From Membranipora membranacea (taxonomy: Eukaryota; Bryozoa; Gymnolaemata; Cheilostomatida; Membraniporidae), in the NCBI GenBank assembly GCA_914767715.1, contig OU612069.1, forward strand, positions 4,340,001 through 4,404,000: a stretch of 64,000 nt of DNA, given 5' to 3'. The position numbers were made by a program, and so were the translations under genes. Positions 46,381 through 57,389 of the stretch are shown here, piece after piece. Each line of letters begins with the position of its first letter. Positions within the stretch are counted from its first letter, which is position 1. The notes beneath the pieces were generated by a model. That model was not told the origin of the DNA and did not search any database. It worked only from the letters and a program-made list of their open reading frames with translations.

Positions 46381-48300
46381 ACAGTCTCTTATTGATGAGA
46401 ACTTCATGTAAAAACGGTTCATACTGAATCCTGACTGCTGAACATGTACACACCAATTTACCAATGCCGACAAACAAAGTAAAGATTAAAATTTATGTCC
46501 TTATGGACAAAGGATTGACGACTTCCACTCTTGAGATGACAAGTGTTAGCTTAGAAGCATTGCAACTGAAATTGTAAGGGTTAGGGTGAATGAACTTTTG
46601 CTAACACAAATTAAGAATTCAAACCAAACAATCAAAGTGATCACCACTGAAAAATTACATCGGTGAACAACTAATACATGAGGCGAAAACAGCAGAGGGA
46701 ATAAAACAATACTTAGGGCTGACTGCCTGCGCTGTCAAGCTAATGGTAAACATACTGTGGCCGCTTTGCAGTGGTAGGTTACTGGCGCTTCCTGGTTGAT
46801 TAAAGAGGTTTTACAAATGAGATAGACAATCTTTTGCTCCTAAACAGCAATCGATGGGGGCTTGATAAACCCCTTCCTCAAATTAATAGAAAAAGTAAGC
46901 TATGCATATTTGGAAATATGCAATTAACTTTTAAATAGCTCGAAGAAGTTTTGTAATTGAAACAGCCTTACAACCAAAACAATAGTAAATTGTTTCTATG
47001 AGTGCTCTTCATGAACAACATTCCAGTATCACAATGAACGTGACAAATCAAAAGATACTCTAAAATACATTTAGGTGGTTTAGGTGATTTAGGTGATTGA
47101 CGCGTTCAAAGGGAGTGGCACTTCAATTCTTTGCTCCACATGGTGCTGCATTCAAATATTCAAGTATTGATGCGCTATGATCAGGTAAAAATATACACCT
47201 TGAGACGTAATGTAAATCACATTAGCCATGCAAGTTGGACAAAAATATATTGTGTCTCTCTTGGCTTCTCCTACATACTATATGTTTCTGCCAAATCTGT
47301 GAGATTTATTGATATAAGATTTCTTCTCATTTCAATGATTACCTCTTTTCAGCAGGATGTCCCTCTACATGATCTCTTTGTCCGTTGTTCTAGGAGTTGT
47401 ATATCCTATTACCACTTGTGGCCGTCTAATGGCTACAGTCTGTTTTTCTATTTCTCCATGTTTTTGTGTGGAACTTGATACCAAGGAATGAATGGCTGTC
47501 ACACGGCACTGTCACACTTTCTAGGTGAAGTATTCCATCATATAGGCTGTAACCTAATTGGTAACTATGCGCTCCGCTCAGCAGTACTGGCTATAGTGAG
47601 ACCCTTAGTTTACTAGCGATTTATCGACCTAGAAGGTTACACTTGAAGAGATTTGATGTTAGCATAAACACATGTGGGGCGTAGATGAATTGCATATTCC
47701 CCCTTCTATCAGAACTAAGCATAAATAGACATTATTTTTTTACTACAGTACAATAGGTAAAGCTATAGTTTATATTGAGAACAATTGAAAATATGATTTC
47801 TTTTGCCTCGAAATATTGTTCACCGGCTTTTTTAATATAATACTATATTTTATCTACGATATTATCACCTTACAAGGGTAACACTGCAATTCTGATTTAT
47901 GAAAGAAACGAAATTTAAACTTTTATAATAAACATGTATAATCATGACAATACTATACTATCAATTTATATCCATGTTATCAATTTTGGAAGGAACAATA
48001 CCCAATGTCCAAGGAATCTAAGTGGTCTTCACAGGGATTCGTTATACACCCCTGGCTAAAATAAGAAAGTAAGCAATGCAGAACTTGGAATCAACTAATC
48101 AATAAAACAAAAGACAAAAATAAGCCGTTGACAACGCAACAACACAAACTTTGATAACACAAGTTTCTATGCATGCTTTTCATTGTTTTCAAATTTCTAA
48201 AGCCACATACTATTCATGCGGATATGTACGCTGAACATAAACAGAACTATTTTATGCTTAGCCTGTTAGCATTTGATCAGATTTGAAAGCAGGCAGGGCA
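46380..48300. other. Non-satellite spacer without recognised gene
   Basis: The spacer between satellite blocks holds a 115-codon frame at 47131-47478 with no domain or splice support. A single array-type terminus 'gttatacacccctgg' is at 48041-48055. Nothing else is recognised. Confidence 0.4.
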
Positions 48301-48308
48301 ATACATAC

Positions 48309-48469
48309 TTTCCCACTATTGTCTTGTGATTTGCGTGGCAGCCCTGCAACCGCTTCAGTTTTCAAGCTAGCACAGCCTGGCCTTATAACATAAATTGCGT
48401 TATTCAGATTCTGTGTTTTCATTGCCACGGGCTGCTTACATTCACTAAGGAACCGGCGCTTAGGCCCAG
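48309..48469 (-). CDS. Possible orphan exon
   Basis: On the minus strand 161 bp lie between an acceptor-like 'cctttgtgttgccag' and a donor 'gggaaa|gtatgt', open in one frame. Peptide parts include KRRFLSECKQPVAMKTQNLN and SLKTEAVAGLPRKSQDNSGK. It has no recognisable domain and no partner exon, and it sits between two satellite blocks. The GC content is higher than the surroundings. It may be a real exon of an unseen gene, a retroposed piece, or chance. Confidence 0.3.
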
Positions 48470-48807
48470 CTGGCAACACAAAGGAATTTAAATTTGCAGA
48501 ATAAAAATCAGTTACCTAGTGAAAGAGACTGAATGTTCGATTTAGAATAACCTAGCTGCCCTACTGTGCAAATTTCGCCTCCACAAACGGTGCTTATTTC
48601 GTAAACACTTATCTTTGATGTGTTTGTTTGTCTAGTGAGCTCAAACCTCTCAAATTTTTTTTAAGAAACATGTGGTACAAGATACAGAAGTGAACCGCAG
48701 CCCTAGTAAAAACGGCTTATAGTTCCTATATATTTCTCAAGTACCAATATGGATCTGCGCTTGGGGGAGATCAAATATTGTGGACCGAGTTGTGAATGAG
48801 AAAAGTA

Positions 48808-50830
48808 CAGTCAGGCTCACAAACTGCCTAAACCACACGGACACCAATACTATGCGCTACTCTCAGAACTCAGGCTTATCTCACAAGCAGCCTGAACTAC
48901 ACTGACGCCCATAGCATGCGCTTCTGTCAGAACTCAGGCTAATCTCACAAACTGCCTAAACAACACTGAAGCCCATAGCATCAGCTACTGTCAGAACTCA
49001 GGCTAATCTCACAAACAGCTTAAACTACACTGACACCCATAGCATATGCTACTGTCAGAACTCAGGCTAACCTCACACACTGCATTACCACACCGACCCC
49101 CATAGCGTAAGCTCCTGTCAGAACCCAGGCTAATCTAAGCAACTGCCAAAACTACACTGAAGCCCATAGCATAGGCTACTGTTAGAACTCGGGCTAACCT
49201 CACGCACTGCCTTAACCACATTGACACCCATATCATACCATCAGAAGAAGTCAGGCTCACAAACTGCCTAAACTACACTGAGGCCCATAGCATAGGCTAA
49301 TGTGAACTCAGTCATATCCCACCGACAGCCTAAACTACACTGACGCCCATATCATAGGCTTCTGTCAGAACTCTGGCTAGCCTCACGCACTGCCTTAACC
49401 ACATTGACACCCATACCATACCGTCAGAAGAAGACGGGCTCACAAACTGCCTAATAGCATACGCTTCTGTCAGAACTCAGTCCTATCCCACCGACAGCCT
49501 AAACTACACTGACGCCCATCGCATACGCTTTTATCATATCTTAGGCTAATCTCACAAACAACCTAAACTACACTGACGCCCATAGCATGAGCTACTGTCA
49601 GATCTCAAGCTAATCTCACAAACAGCTTAAAATACACAGACAACAATAGCATAGGCTACTGTCAGAACTCAGTCTTATCTCACCGACAGCCTAAACTACA
49701 CTGATGCTCATAGCATACGCTTCTGTCAGAAGTCAGTCTTTTCTCACCGACAGCCCCAACTACACGGACACCCATATCACACCGTCAGAAGAAGTCGGGC
49801 TCACAAACTGCCTAAACTACACTGACGCCCACAGCACATGCTTCTGTCAGAACTCAGGCTAATCTCACAAACTGCCTAAGCTACACTGAAGCCAAAAGCA
49901 TAAGCTACTGTCAGAACTCAGGCTAATCTCAAAACAGCTTAAAATACACAGACAACAATAGCATAGGCTACTGTCAGAACTAAGTCTTATCTCACCGACA
50001 GCCTAAACTACACTGAAGCCCATACCATACGCTTCTGTCAGAACTCAGGCTAACCTCACGCACTGTCTAAATTACACGGACACCTATATCATACTGTCAG
50101 AAGAAGTCGGGCTCACAAACTGCCTAAAATACATTGACGCCAATATCATAGGCTACTGTCATAACTCAGTCTTATCGCACCAACAGCCTAAACTACACTG
50201 ACGCCCATAGCATACTCTTCTGTGAGAACTCAGGCCACTCTCACAAACTGCCTAAGCTACACTGAAACCCATAGCATAAGCTACTGTCAGAACTCGGGCT
50301 AACCTCACACACTCCCTTAACCACACTGACACCCATATCATACCGTCAGAAGAAAGCGGGCTTACAAACTCCCTAAACTACACCGACCCCCATAGCATAA
50401 GCTACTGTCAGAACTCAGGCTAACCTCACACACTACCCTAACCACACCGACCCCCATAGCATAAGCTATTGTCTGAACTCAGGCTAACCTCACACAGTGC
50501 CCTAACCACACCAACCCCCATATCATACTACTGTTAGAACTCAGGTTAACCTCACAACCTCACAAATTGCCTAAACTACACTGACGCCCATAGCATAAGC
50601 TACTGTCACAACTCAGGCTAACCTCACACACCGCTTTAACCACAATGACCCCCATATCATACTACTCTCAGTACTCAGGCTAACGTCACACACTGCCCTA
50701 ACCACACCGACCCCCATACCATATCATACTACAAGAAGAACTCGGGCTTATCTTACGAATTCCCTAAACTACACTGTTGGACATTGTTAGCTGCCAGAAC
50801 GCAGGCTAATCTCACATTCTGTCTAAACTG
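48808..50830 (+). repeat. Satellite array, block 2
   Basis: About 2.0 kb of the same A and B monomers as block 1, more diverged. Extra variants have 'gaccccc' instead of 'gacgccc' and truncated units. It degenerates at the right edge ('gccagaacgcaggctaatct'). Confidence 0.93.
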
Positions 50831-50906
50831 AACTGCACTGAACTGAATGTATTACATGTTATACATATTAATCAGACCAGTGTTATCACAGACAAAGGAA
50901 CAGCTG

Positions 50907-51240
50907 CTACAACTTTCTCGCGAATGATCCTCTGGTGAATTGGAAGAATGGCGAATTGACAGAAGGCTCGCTTATCTCGTGTTGACGTTGCTCTTCAACT
51001 TTGACTGATGGTGCTAATAGGCCTAGTTGTTGAAGCAAAGATACAATTGCTCTCATTGTGATATGCCTCTTCAACTCCTTGGCTGACAGTGTTAGTAGCC
51101 GTGTTCGGTCAAACAAAGGTATAGTTCGTCTAATTGTGACCAATTGCGTTCTGGCAACTAACGATGTCCATCAATTTTGGCTTTTGGTGTAAGCAGACGT
51201 AGTCGGTGAAACAGTAGATTTGATCTCATGGTGTATAAAT
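50907..51240 (-). other. Three-fold degenerate repeat, open on the minus strand
   Basis: Three imperfect copies about 78-91 bp apart lie on the minus strand: around 51235 (SNLLFHRLRLLTPKAKI), 51138 (TIPLFDRTRLLTLSAKEL) and 51062 (AIVSLLQQLGLLAPSVKV). The last two are in one open frame of 78 codons, while the first is separated by a stop. The shared pattern is hydrophobic-rich with LLxxxxK. No family recognised. Confidence 0.4.
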
Positions 51241-51940
51241 ATTTGCAGCAGGGAAGGTGCGATATACCCTCCCTGTTTGCAGCAGTCTAAATATACTGCT
51301 ACATTGGTATAACGTTTCTATTGGTATATATAGGAGGATATCACTGGGTTCACAACTTCCCAACTTGGTAATTGGTAATCATACTTTACCTGTTGTGATA
51401 TATCTGATCAGTGACACATTCTTAGTCGCTGTGACTAACAATATCATATTGACTGATGTGAAAACACAGGCTATTATCCATTAGTGTGTATAAGTTACAT
51501 CGTGTGAATAAACTTGGTCATATTTGAATAATCTAATCCATGGAGCCCAAAACACATATCAAATCCTTATTCATCATTTATTGCATTGTTGTTATCAGCC
51601 TCCTCGCATTCTCTCATAATAAGTTTGTCAACTGGTGGAGCGTACGTAGTTCATTGCACTAACTTTTCCGCAGCAGGCCAAAGCGAAGCGCTGATCGTTG
51701 AGTTCTCTTGGTAATCTCAGTCTACGCATGGATGCCATTTTACAAGTGTTCCTAAGCAGTATGTCGAACTCGGACATTTCAGCCTTAAAATCCAAATGTT
51801 AGTTTAGAGGCATCGATTTTAATGGTGAAGAGAGCACCTTGCTACCTCGGCTACAGCAGTTACTTGAATAGGAGTTTTTCGCACCTCTGCTATCTCAGAG
51901 TCAGCAAATCCAAACTCTGGCAGCAACTGAATACACATAC
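51240..51940. other. Stretch without supported gene
   Basis: The plus frame at 51257-51484 (75 codons) has no motif. The rest is open only in short pieces. A promoter for the plus-strand gene could lie here but no core element is convincing. Confidence 0.3.
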
Positions 51941-51951
51941 ATGTCTGCAGC

Positions 51952-52147
51952 TACGGAGTACATGTCAGGAAACGCTGATAAGATACAGCCTGAACAATCT
52001 AACGGAAGCCTGTCAACACGACAGCACTCACTACTAGATGGAGACCAGCCAAGATATCAACATTCAGGAATGCATTATGTATCAACACCCAGCAGAAGTC
52101 AGTATAGCAGAACCAGAATCTCTAGACGGCTTTATTCTTTAATATGA
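51952..52147 (+). CDS. Candidate upstream coding segment
   Basis: After an acceptor-like 'catacatgtctgcag' the frame runs TEYMSGNADKIQPEQSNGSL, then GDQPRYQHSGMHYVSTPSRS, to a stop at 52147. A phase-0 donor-like GTATCA at 52079 would give an exon that starts and ends like the exon at 56069-56239 (alternative start 56058). Its polar, Tyr/Ser/Gln composition resembles the downstream exons. Evidence is compositional only. Confidence 0.35.
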
Positions 52148-52196
52148 TAACCAGACAGATACAAAAGCTCTCCAGATTATCTAGCATTAGCTCATT

Positions 52197-52366
52197 ATGC
52201 ATGAGGTTCACCAGCAACAATTTACTCAGCAACAGCTTCCCTATGTTATCAAACCACATCAAGTACTAGGCACACCGTCACTAACACCACGGCAACTAGA
52301 CCATCAGATTCGCCGGCGACAGTTATTTGATCACCAGGAGTGCAACACCAGCCCCTCGGTCTCCAG
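52197..52366 (+). CDS. Candidate Gln-rich coding segment
   Basis: The open frame has MHEVHQQQFTQQQLPYVIKP and LTPRQLDHQIRRRQLFDHQE. It ends at a donor-like 'ctccag|gtttgc' in phase 2, or at a stop at 52391. The phase does not fit the next exon (52839, phase 0), so either an exon is missing or this is not part of the same transcript. Confidence 0.3.
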
Positions 52367-52838
52367 GTTTGCCAGATTACTGAAAGCGTAGTATGACTTG
52401 TGTCTTAGCACTTATTGGATACACTAAGATATATAGCTTCGAGGTTGGATGATACGTGAATGTTGGAAAGGTGTCCTTGCTCAAATATCAAATGAATTAT
52501 GGCCCATCATAGAAATGTATGTCTGCAGGACAAATTGCCATTGCAACATATACCTAAAGATAATGTGCCCGCTTTTCTCCCACTGAACCAAACCGCAGGC
52601 GGTATAACAATCATTGAGGTGTCTTCTCTGTGTTATATACTCTGTGATTTAAAATACCAAAAACATCATGCGGATATAATTAGTTCTTAAAAGCACAGTT
52701 GAGTCACTGTCACACCTGGCACATGAGCAGCCCCTCAACGGTAATCACTAAGGGGTTGATTATATGATAGAACACATCGGCAACAACCCCCCCTCCCTTA
52801 CACGCTAGTTATTTCTCATAGAATTGTTTCATTTGCAG

Positions 52839-52869
52839 AACTATGAGGAGTATGTCGAAGATAAATCAG
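52839..52869 (+). CDS. Disordered Tyr/Ser-rich gene, exon 1 of first set
   Basis: A 31-bp micro-exon, acceptor 'tttcatttgcag', donor 'tcag|gtaggc', phase 0 to 1. It encodes NYEEYVEDKS(G). It is supported by its paralogue at 56725-56782, which has the same phases and starts NYYEGDDDD, and by the exon that follows each of them. Confidence 0.65.
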
Positions 52870-53547
52870 GTAGGCCTAAAGTTTAATCTAGTAAGGATTC
52901 CATTTCTGTGCCATACATCTTTAGGGGTGGCAAAACATTTCCAGCTTTATGTCACAAGGCTAATCACTGGCTTTCTTGGACCCTCTCATGATAGTATAGA
53001 TGGGTAGTATAGAGGAGAGATGGTAGTTGATAGAGAGCTGACATTTAAACCTTGGAATGAGTGAGAGTTAGTTTTTGTGCTTGTCTAGCCAAGCTGCTTG
53101 TGATATGTTCCAAAAGCCCAAGTTTCTGTTTTCTCCTAGTGTGATGCAATTTGGAGATATGCTTCTAACACTAACAATCATTGTACTATGGCAGGCACTG
53201 ACAATGTTTACCCACCATTCAAACAACCTTTCAGCAAAATGTCATTATCATTTAGAGTTGTGCATCCCCGTACACTTTGCACATGCATGTGCATCAATCA
53301 GTTCAGGGTGGTTACTTTTGCGACTGAACTAGTTCGAATGTGCTTGAGTTCTCAAACTGAAAGGTCATCCCACCCGTACTGGGAAGAAATTAGCTTTTTA
53401 TGGGCAAAATGTAAATAGGTAATTTGGGCCAGTTTGGGGCACTGTAGCTACGTTGCAGATAGACTAGTATCACAGAGTCGATCTTAAAGAAGTGTGGACA
53501 GACAGGTTTTGACTTCTTCTCATTATCTTGTTTATAAGATATAACAG

Positions 53548-53754
53548 GGATGAGATCTATGTCATATAGCCATGTTTCTGGAGTAGATAATTTACCTGAT
53601 AGTACAGGTATGGCGTCTGCTGCCGAACACACTGACTACTCACATGATGAGTCTGTATACCACTTATCTAATGAAGACTTTAACGAATCCGTACAGACTT
53701 TCACAACTCATCAAACTGGATATACGAATGAGAAACAGGAATCGGAATATCAAG
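53548..53754 (+). CDS. Disordered Tyr/Ser-rich gene, exon 2 of first set
   Basis: 207 bp, phase 1 to 1, acceptor 'ataagatataacag', donor 'caag|gtttgt' (weak). It encodes SYSHVSGVDNLPDS, an acidic stretch, SVYHLSNEDFNESV and a polar end. It is paralogous to 57177-57389 (SYSRVSGVDNLADS ... SVYHSSNED). The conserved Y-S-x-V-S-G-V-D-N-L and S-V-Y-H-x-S-N-E-D boxes look like short interaction motifs in a disordered protein. The function is not recognised. The 3' end of the exon with its donor is duplicated at about 53873-53893, there with a canonical GTGAGT. Confidence 0.75.
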
Positions 53755-54009
53755 GTTTGTGATTGTAGCGGCTTTGAATAGTGTTCCCTGTGTGTGTTAT
53801 AATTGTAACAGTTATATCCATACTACACGGGTTCTAAGGGTGTGTTTAATTGTCCCCCTGCATTGGAGGTATCGGAATATCAAGGTGAGTGATTGTAGCT
53901 GTTGGTTGATTAATATTGCAAGGTATAGTCACTCGCCACATTTCGAAGAATGAGCAGTGAAATAGTGGGCGCTTTAGGGGCGAGGCCGTGATGTCTGCAC
54001 CATTTTGCT

Positions 54010-54150
54010 CTCAGTATGTAGGCAGGTTGGAGCACACCTGGGGGTCCAACAAGTCCCAGTTGTCAGTGGACTGCAGTGGGACTCGAAACCCACGACCTTC
54101 AACATTACGTGTTGAAGAGACAGCGCTCTAACAAACTGAGCCACCTCCTA
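54010..54150 (-). mobile_element. tRNA-derived SINE, copy 1
   Basis: On the minus strand, box A 'tggctcagtttg' (about 54133-54144) and box B 'ggtttcgagtcc' (about 54078-54090) stand in tRNA-like order. A non-tRNA body containing 'cccccaggtgtgctccaacc' follows. The tRNA part has mispairs and cannot be a working tRNA gene. It lies antisense in an intron. Confidence 0.85.
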
Positions 54151-54960
54151 CTCCTTGTGATTGTAGCGGTTATATCAATAGTACCGTGATTTCTCAGTGT
54201 CTGCTATAGCTGTCTCCCTGTATTGGAGGCAGAAGTATGTAACTTGTTGTCATTCTGCCCGGGGAGTTAGATAGAACTCTTTGTTCCACCCACTATATTA
54301 TTGGAACGCAAGGCGAATCTGGACATCACTTTGCAGTCCCCATTTCAGTATACATACAAGACATCCAGGTTTTTCGACCCGGCCATTGCCAGGGGTCCCA
54401 TAGTGGGATAAGAGTAGACCTTCAAGCATGCAGTTGCGAAGAAACAGCTCATGTCCAGAAGGTGTTACTGCTCAAACATCCCATCTTCGTTTTGTTGAAA
54501 GTCATCCTACCCCCAGGAGATATAAATATAACAAACCCACTGTGACTGGTCTTTCAATGCTGCACTTCAACAGTATATGACCATTATATCAGCAAAAAAT
54601 GAGATTCTTTTCACATAAACTAGTTGTTTAGAGTTTAGACAAAGGAATATCTACCTGGCAATGATTATGTTGAGAGACCATCTGACACCATGTTTTAGAA
54701 AATCAACAGCATGCAAACTTGAGAATTGATGCGATTCATATCATGTGGAAGAACCATTTAACGGCATTGTCAAACCATTGTTTTCATTAGATTGAGTGTG
54801 ATATTTTATTGCCTTGATTTTATTTTTGTTGTATTATTTTGATTTTGGTCTTTTTCGCACATCAGGGAGAACATCTTTCGATGATGGTAGCTGCAAATAG
54901 TAATGTATATATGTATATTAAAAGTTAAGTGTCCCTTGAACAACATTCATCGATAAGTTG
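54150..54960. other. Intron, partial duplicate of the preceding intron
   Basis: 'gtgattgtagcggttatatcaatag' and 'ctgtctccctgtattggaggcag' (54155-54233) repeat intron sequence from 53755-53870. The rest up to the next exon has nothing I recognise. Confidence 0.45.
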
Positions 54961-54976
54961 TTCATACATTTTTTAG

Positions 54977-55042
54977 ATTCTTTAGAGGGGTCACCAGCAT
55001 ATGATGGCAGCTTTTACGAGGATGATATCCACCAAGCCATGG
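54977..55042 (+). CDS. Disordered Tyr/Ser-rich gene, exon 3 of first set
   Basis: 66 bp, phase 1 to 1, acceptor 'cattttttag', donor 'catgg|gtaggc'. It encodes (D)SLEGSPAYDGSFYEDDIHQAM, acidic and tyrosine-rich like its neighbours. No paralogue was found in the second set. Confidence 0.6.
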
Positions 55043-56068
55043 GTAGGCTAAAATATACATGTAAAAGTCCATATTTGCTGGATAAGCTGACAGGTCACAA
55101 TACAAATGAGACTCAACATCTTACCAACAGGTAATTATTGCAATGTCACCATCTTTCTGTCACTCTTGGTTTGGTTTGGTTTCTATTTTATCGAACAAGT
55201 TAAAATATAAGAAACTCAAAAAATTACGTAAAGTGGTGTTGAGGCCTACATGCGCAATAGCTTTGACAATCTTGCAGCTAGTAGAGGCCCAAGGCCAAAT
55301 TGTCGTAAAATATGCGGCAATAGAATTCAATTATATTTCGATGAAGCAAGTTCCAACCTCAAAGCCAAGAGGTGACACTCTAGCCCTCGTCTGTATAATC
55401 AGGAGCAAACATTGTAAGTTTCTCTATGTCTCTCTCTGCGTTTCCTCAATTTTAAGTTATTTGTTCTGTCACTGCATGAAAAACATTCAAAAATATGATT
55501 GCAGATTGCCAATAAAAGTATTTATATATATATATAAGTCTCTATCCACAATAATACCGCTTTATCCAGCTTGCTATCCAAATTCTCTTCCCGAATAAAA
55601 TACAGGCTGTTAACTGTGAGGCCTGTTCAGATATAACATTAATATGTTAATTTTTTTGTTGATGCTAATGACTAAGACAAAACAGATTTCCAAAGACCAT
55701 ATATTTACCATTGTAGTCAATGATATTCATGGATTGGGAAAACATATCTGACCCTGGACAAGCATATGGCAGTTTATGTATGAATGCTGGAAACAATTTC
55801 TCATCTCTGATTGGTCCCAAAGCTCCCTAATGCTACAGCTGACCCCTGGTACTTATTTGTCAAGTAGCTTGTCCGAGGTTTTAAAGGTCGTTTCTGGGAC
55901 GTCAGTCAATGCATATCGTAAAAGCTGCCAAAATTTTAGCTAGCTCCAATTACTTATTTTCTTATATACTGATGTAATTTTTCCATAAATAGCCGTACTG
56001 TGTATTTTACCACTAATCCATGAATTCATATTAATGATTGTAGTAGCTGCGATGAAGCTCACTCTCAG
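55043..56068. other. Intron or intergenic stretch between the two exon sets
   Basis: It contains a plus frame of 151 codons at 55143-55598, which is rich in basic and hydrophobic residues, unlike the exons around it, and has no motif. An acceptor/donor pair inside it ('tgacaatcttgcag' at about 55276, 'caagag|gtgaca' at about 55371) could define a 96-bp exon. I have no other support. Confidence 0.3.
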
Positions 56069-56239
56069 AGCGTGGCGTACTCTCCGACAGCAGACATCAC
56101 CCACGCTTCGACTATATACAACGATGTGACGCCGCAGTGTGTTCCCTATGGTAGATCTGATCCCGAGCCACATCATGAACCATCTCCTCATCCTTACAGA
56201 CCTGCCATATACAGCTGTAATTCACCTCTAGTCCTCGAG
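56069..56239 (+). CDS. Disordered Tyr/Ser-rich gene, second set exon 1
   Basis: 171 bp, phase 0 to 0 with acceptor 'gctcactctcag' and donor 'ctcgag|gtatgt'. It encodes SVAYSPTADITHASTIYND and DPEPHHEPSPHPYRPAIYS, rich in Pro, His and Tyr. An alternative acceptor 11 bases upstream (start 56058) would enter in phase 1 and so join directly to the exon at 54977-55042, but its pyrimidine tract is poor. The choice decides whether the two exon sets form one gene. Confidence 0.65.
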
Positions 56240-56724
56240 GTATGTGGACCGTATCCCCGCACTGAACTTGTAATATTCTATTGCATGATTATCTCAAATC
56301 AGATCATGAATCAATCCATATGCCACTCAATTTTGGTGATTTTGGCTGGAAATTGGATAATAGAAGACCAGGGCATAAGAGGTACTTTGATCAAATTGAC
56401 TCTAACTATCAAAGAAACAGATTCTTAAAGTGTGATTTTGAGATGAAGGTGAACCATAGACCTAGTAATAATATTAGTAGGTCTATGAGGTGAACACATC
56501 GTAGGCTGCAGCTTTTTTGCTCAGAAACTCGATTATTCAGATTACTTGAGATGAAAGTATAGCGTATCCATATGACTGCGCTAAACCAATTACTGCCATC
56601 TCATAGATTAAGTCAGCCTTGGTCTCGTGCCTTGTTCCTTTTATGTGTTTTTTAAAATAAACAACCCTCCACAATCCACTACCTGTCATTGTTTTGCTGT
56701 TAAACATTCTAATGATATTATTAG

Positions 56725-56782
56725 AATTACTATGAAGGTGATGATGATGATATCGACAGGCGGACTCGTACCACAACTACAG
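56725..56782 (+). CDS. Disordered Tyr/Ser-rich gene, second set exon 2
   Basis: 58 bp, phase 0 to 1, acceptor 'gatattattag', donor 'acag|gtaata'. It encodes NYYEGDDDDIDRRTRTTTT(G), paralogous to the micro-exon at 52839. The downstream intron begins with imperfect copies of 'actacaggt.at'. Confidence 0.7.
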
Positions 56783-57059
56783 GTAATAAATATAACACAA
56801 ATACTACAGGTTATATTACCACAGCTGCAACATGATCCATTCAGCAGACAATTGTTACAGGTTATTTACATGCTACATACTTGAAATAAAATTCATCTCA
56901 AAATACTGAGTTGTCTGCTTAATGTCAAGGAGCAGACAACTTTTTACTACCAAGTTGATGTTCACGTTGGAGTTTTTTACTACAGTATAAAATTTCCTTT
57001 ATGAAAATCAAGGTGCGATTAATCTGCCTGCTATAAAACTGACTTCTTATGCGATGTTT

Positions 57060-57165
57060 GATTATATATAACCACTAACATATATTCATATCAGTATATC
57101 TAACATTATATTATATTGTTTATATTATATATATAATACAAAATATATAAATTGATATATTATTT
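57060..57165. repeat. AT-rich low-complexity stretch
   Basis: TA-rich run just upstream of the next acceptor. Confidence 0.8.
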
Positions 57166-57176
57166 CTGCTTTGCAG

Positions 57177-57389
57177 GTACATTGCGCCGTAGATCTTACA
57201 GTAGAGTATCAGGGGTAGATAACTTAGCAGACAGTCATACTGTAGTATATAATGAGGAAACTGACTACGAGAATACTACAGATGAAGAGGAGGGACAGGA
57301 GGGGGACAACTCAGTATATCACTCATCTAATGAAGACATGCAGAGTACCTCCGCCTACTCTCATCACTCTGAGCCGACTACTGATGCAG
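57177..57389 (+). CDS. Disordered Tyr/Ser-rich gene, second set exon 3
   Basis: 213 bp, phase 1 to 1, acceptor 'ttctgctttgcag', donor 'gcag|gtaaca'. It encodes TLRRRSYSRVSGVDNLADS, an acidic block ENTTDEEEGQEGDNSVYHSS, and MQSTSAYSHHSEPTTDA. It is the clear paralogue of 53548-53754. The basic RRRS start followed by conserved Tyr and Ser positions could be phosphorylation sites; that is inference. Confidence 0.82.

Noticed and set aside
47131-47478. 115-codon plus-strand frame between satellite blocks
   Set aside because: No domain, no splice support, composition of AT-rich non-coding DNA. A shorter out-of-frame start at about 47363 looks signal-peptide-like but ends after about 45 codons.
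39315-50830. Repeat array as CRISPR
   Set aside because: The units are contiguous 57/64-bp monomers that diverge along their whole length. There are no unique spacers between constant repeats, and the DNA is eukaryotic.
55143-55598. 151-codon plus-strand frame as a gene
   Set aside because: It has no motif, and its composition (basic, Ile/Leu-rich, AT-driven) differs from the neighbouring exons. One internal splice-like pair is not enough.
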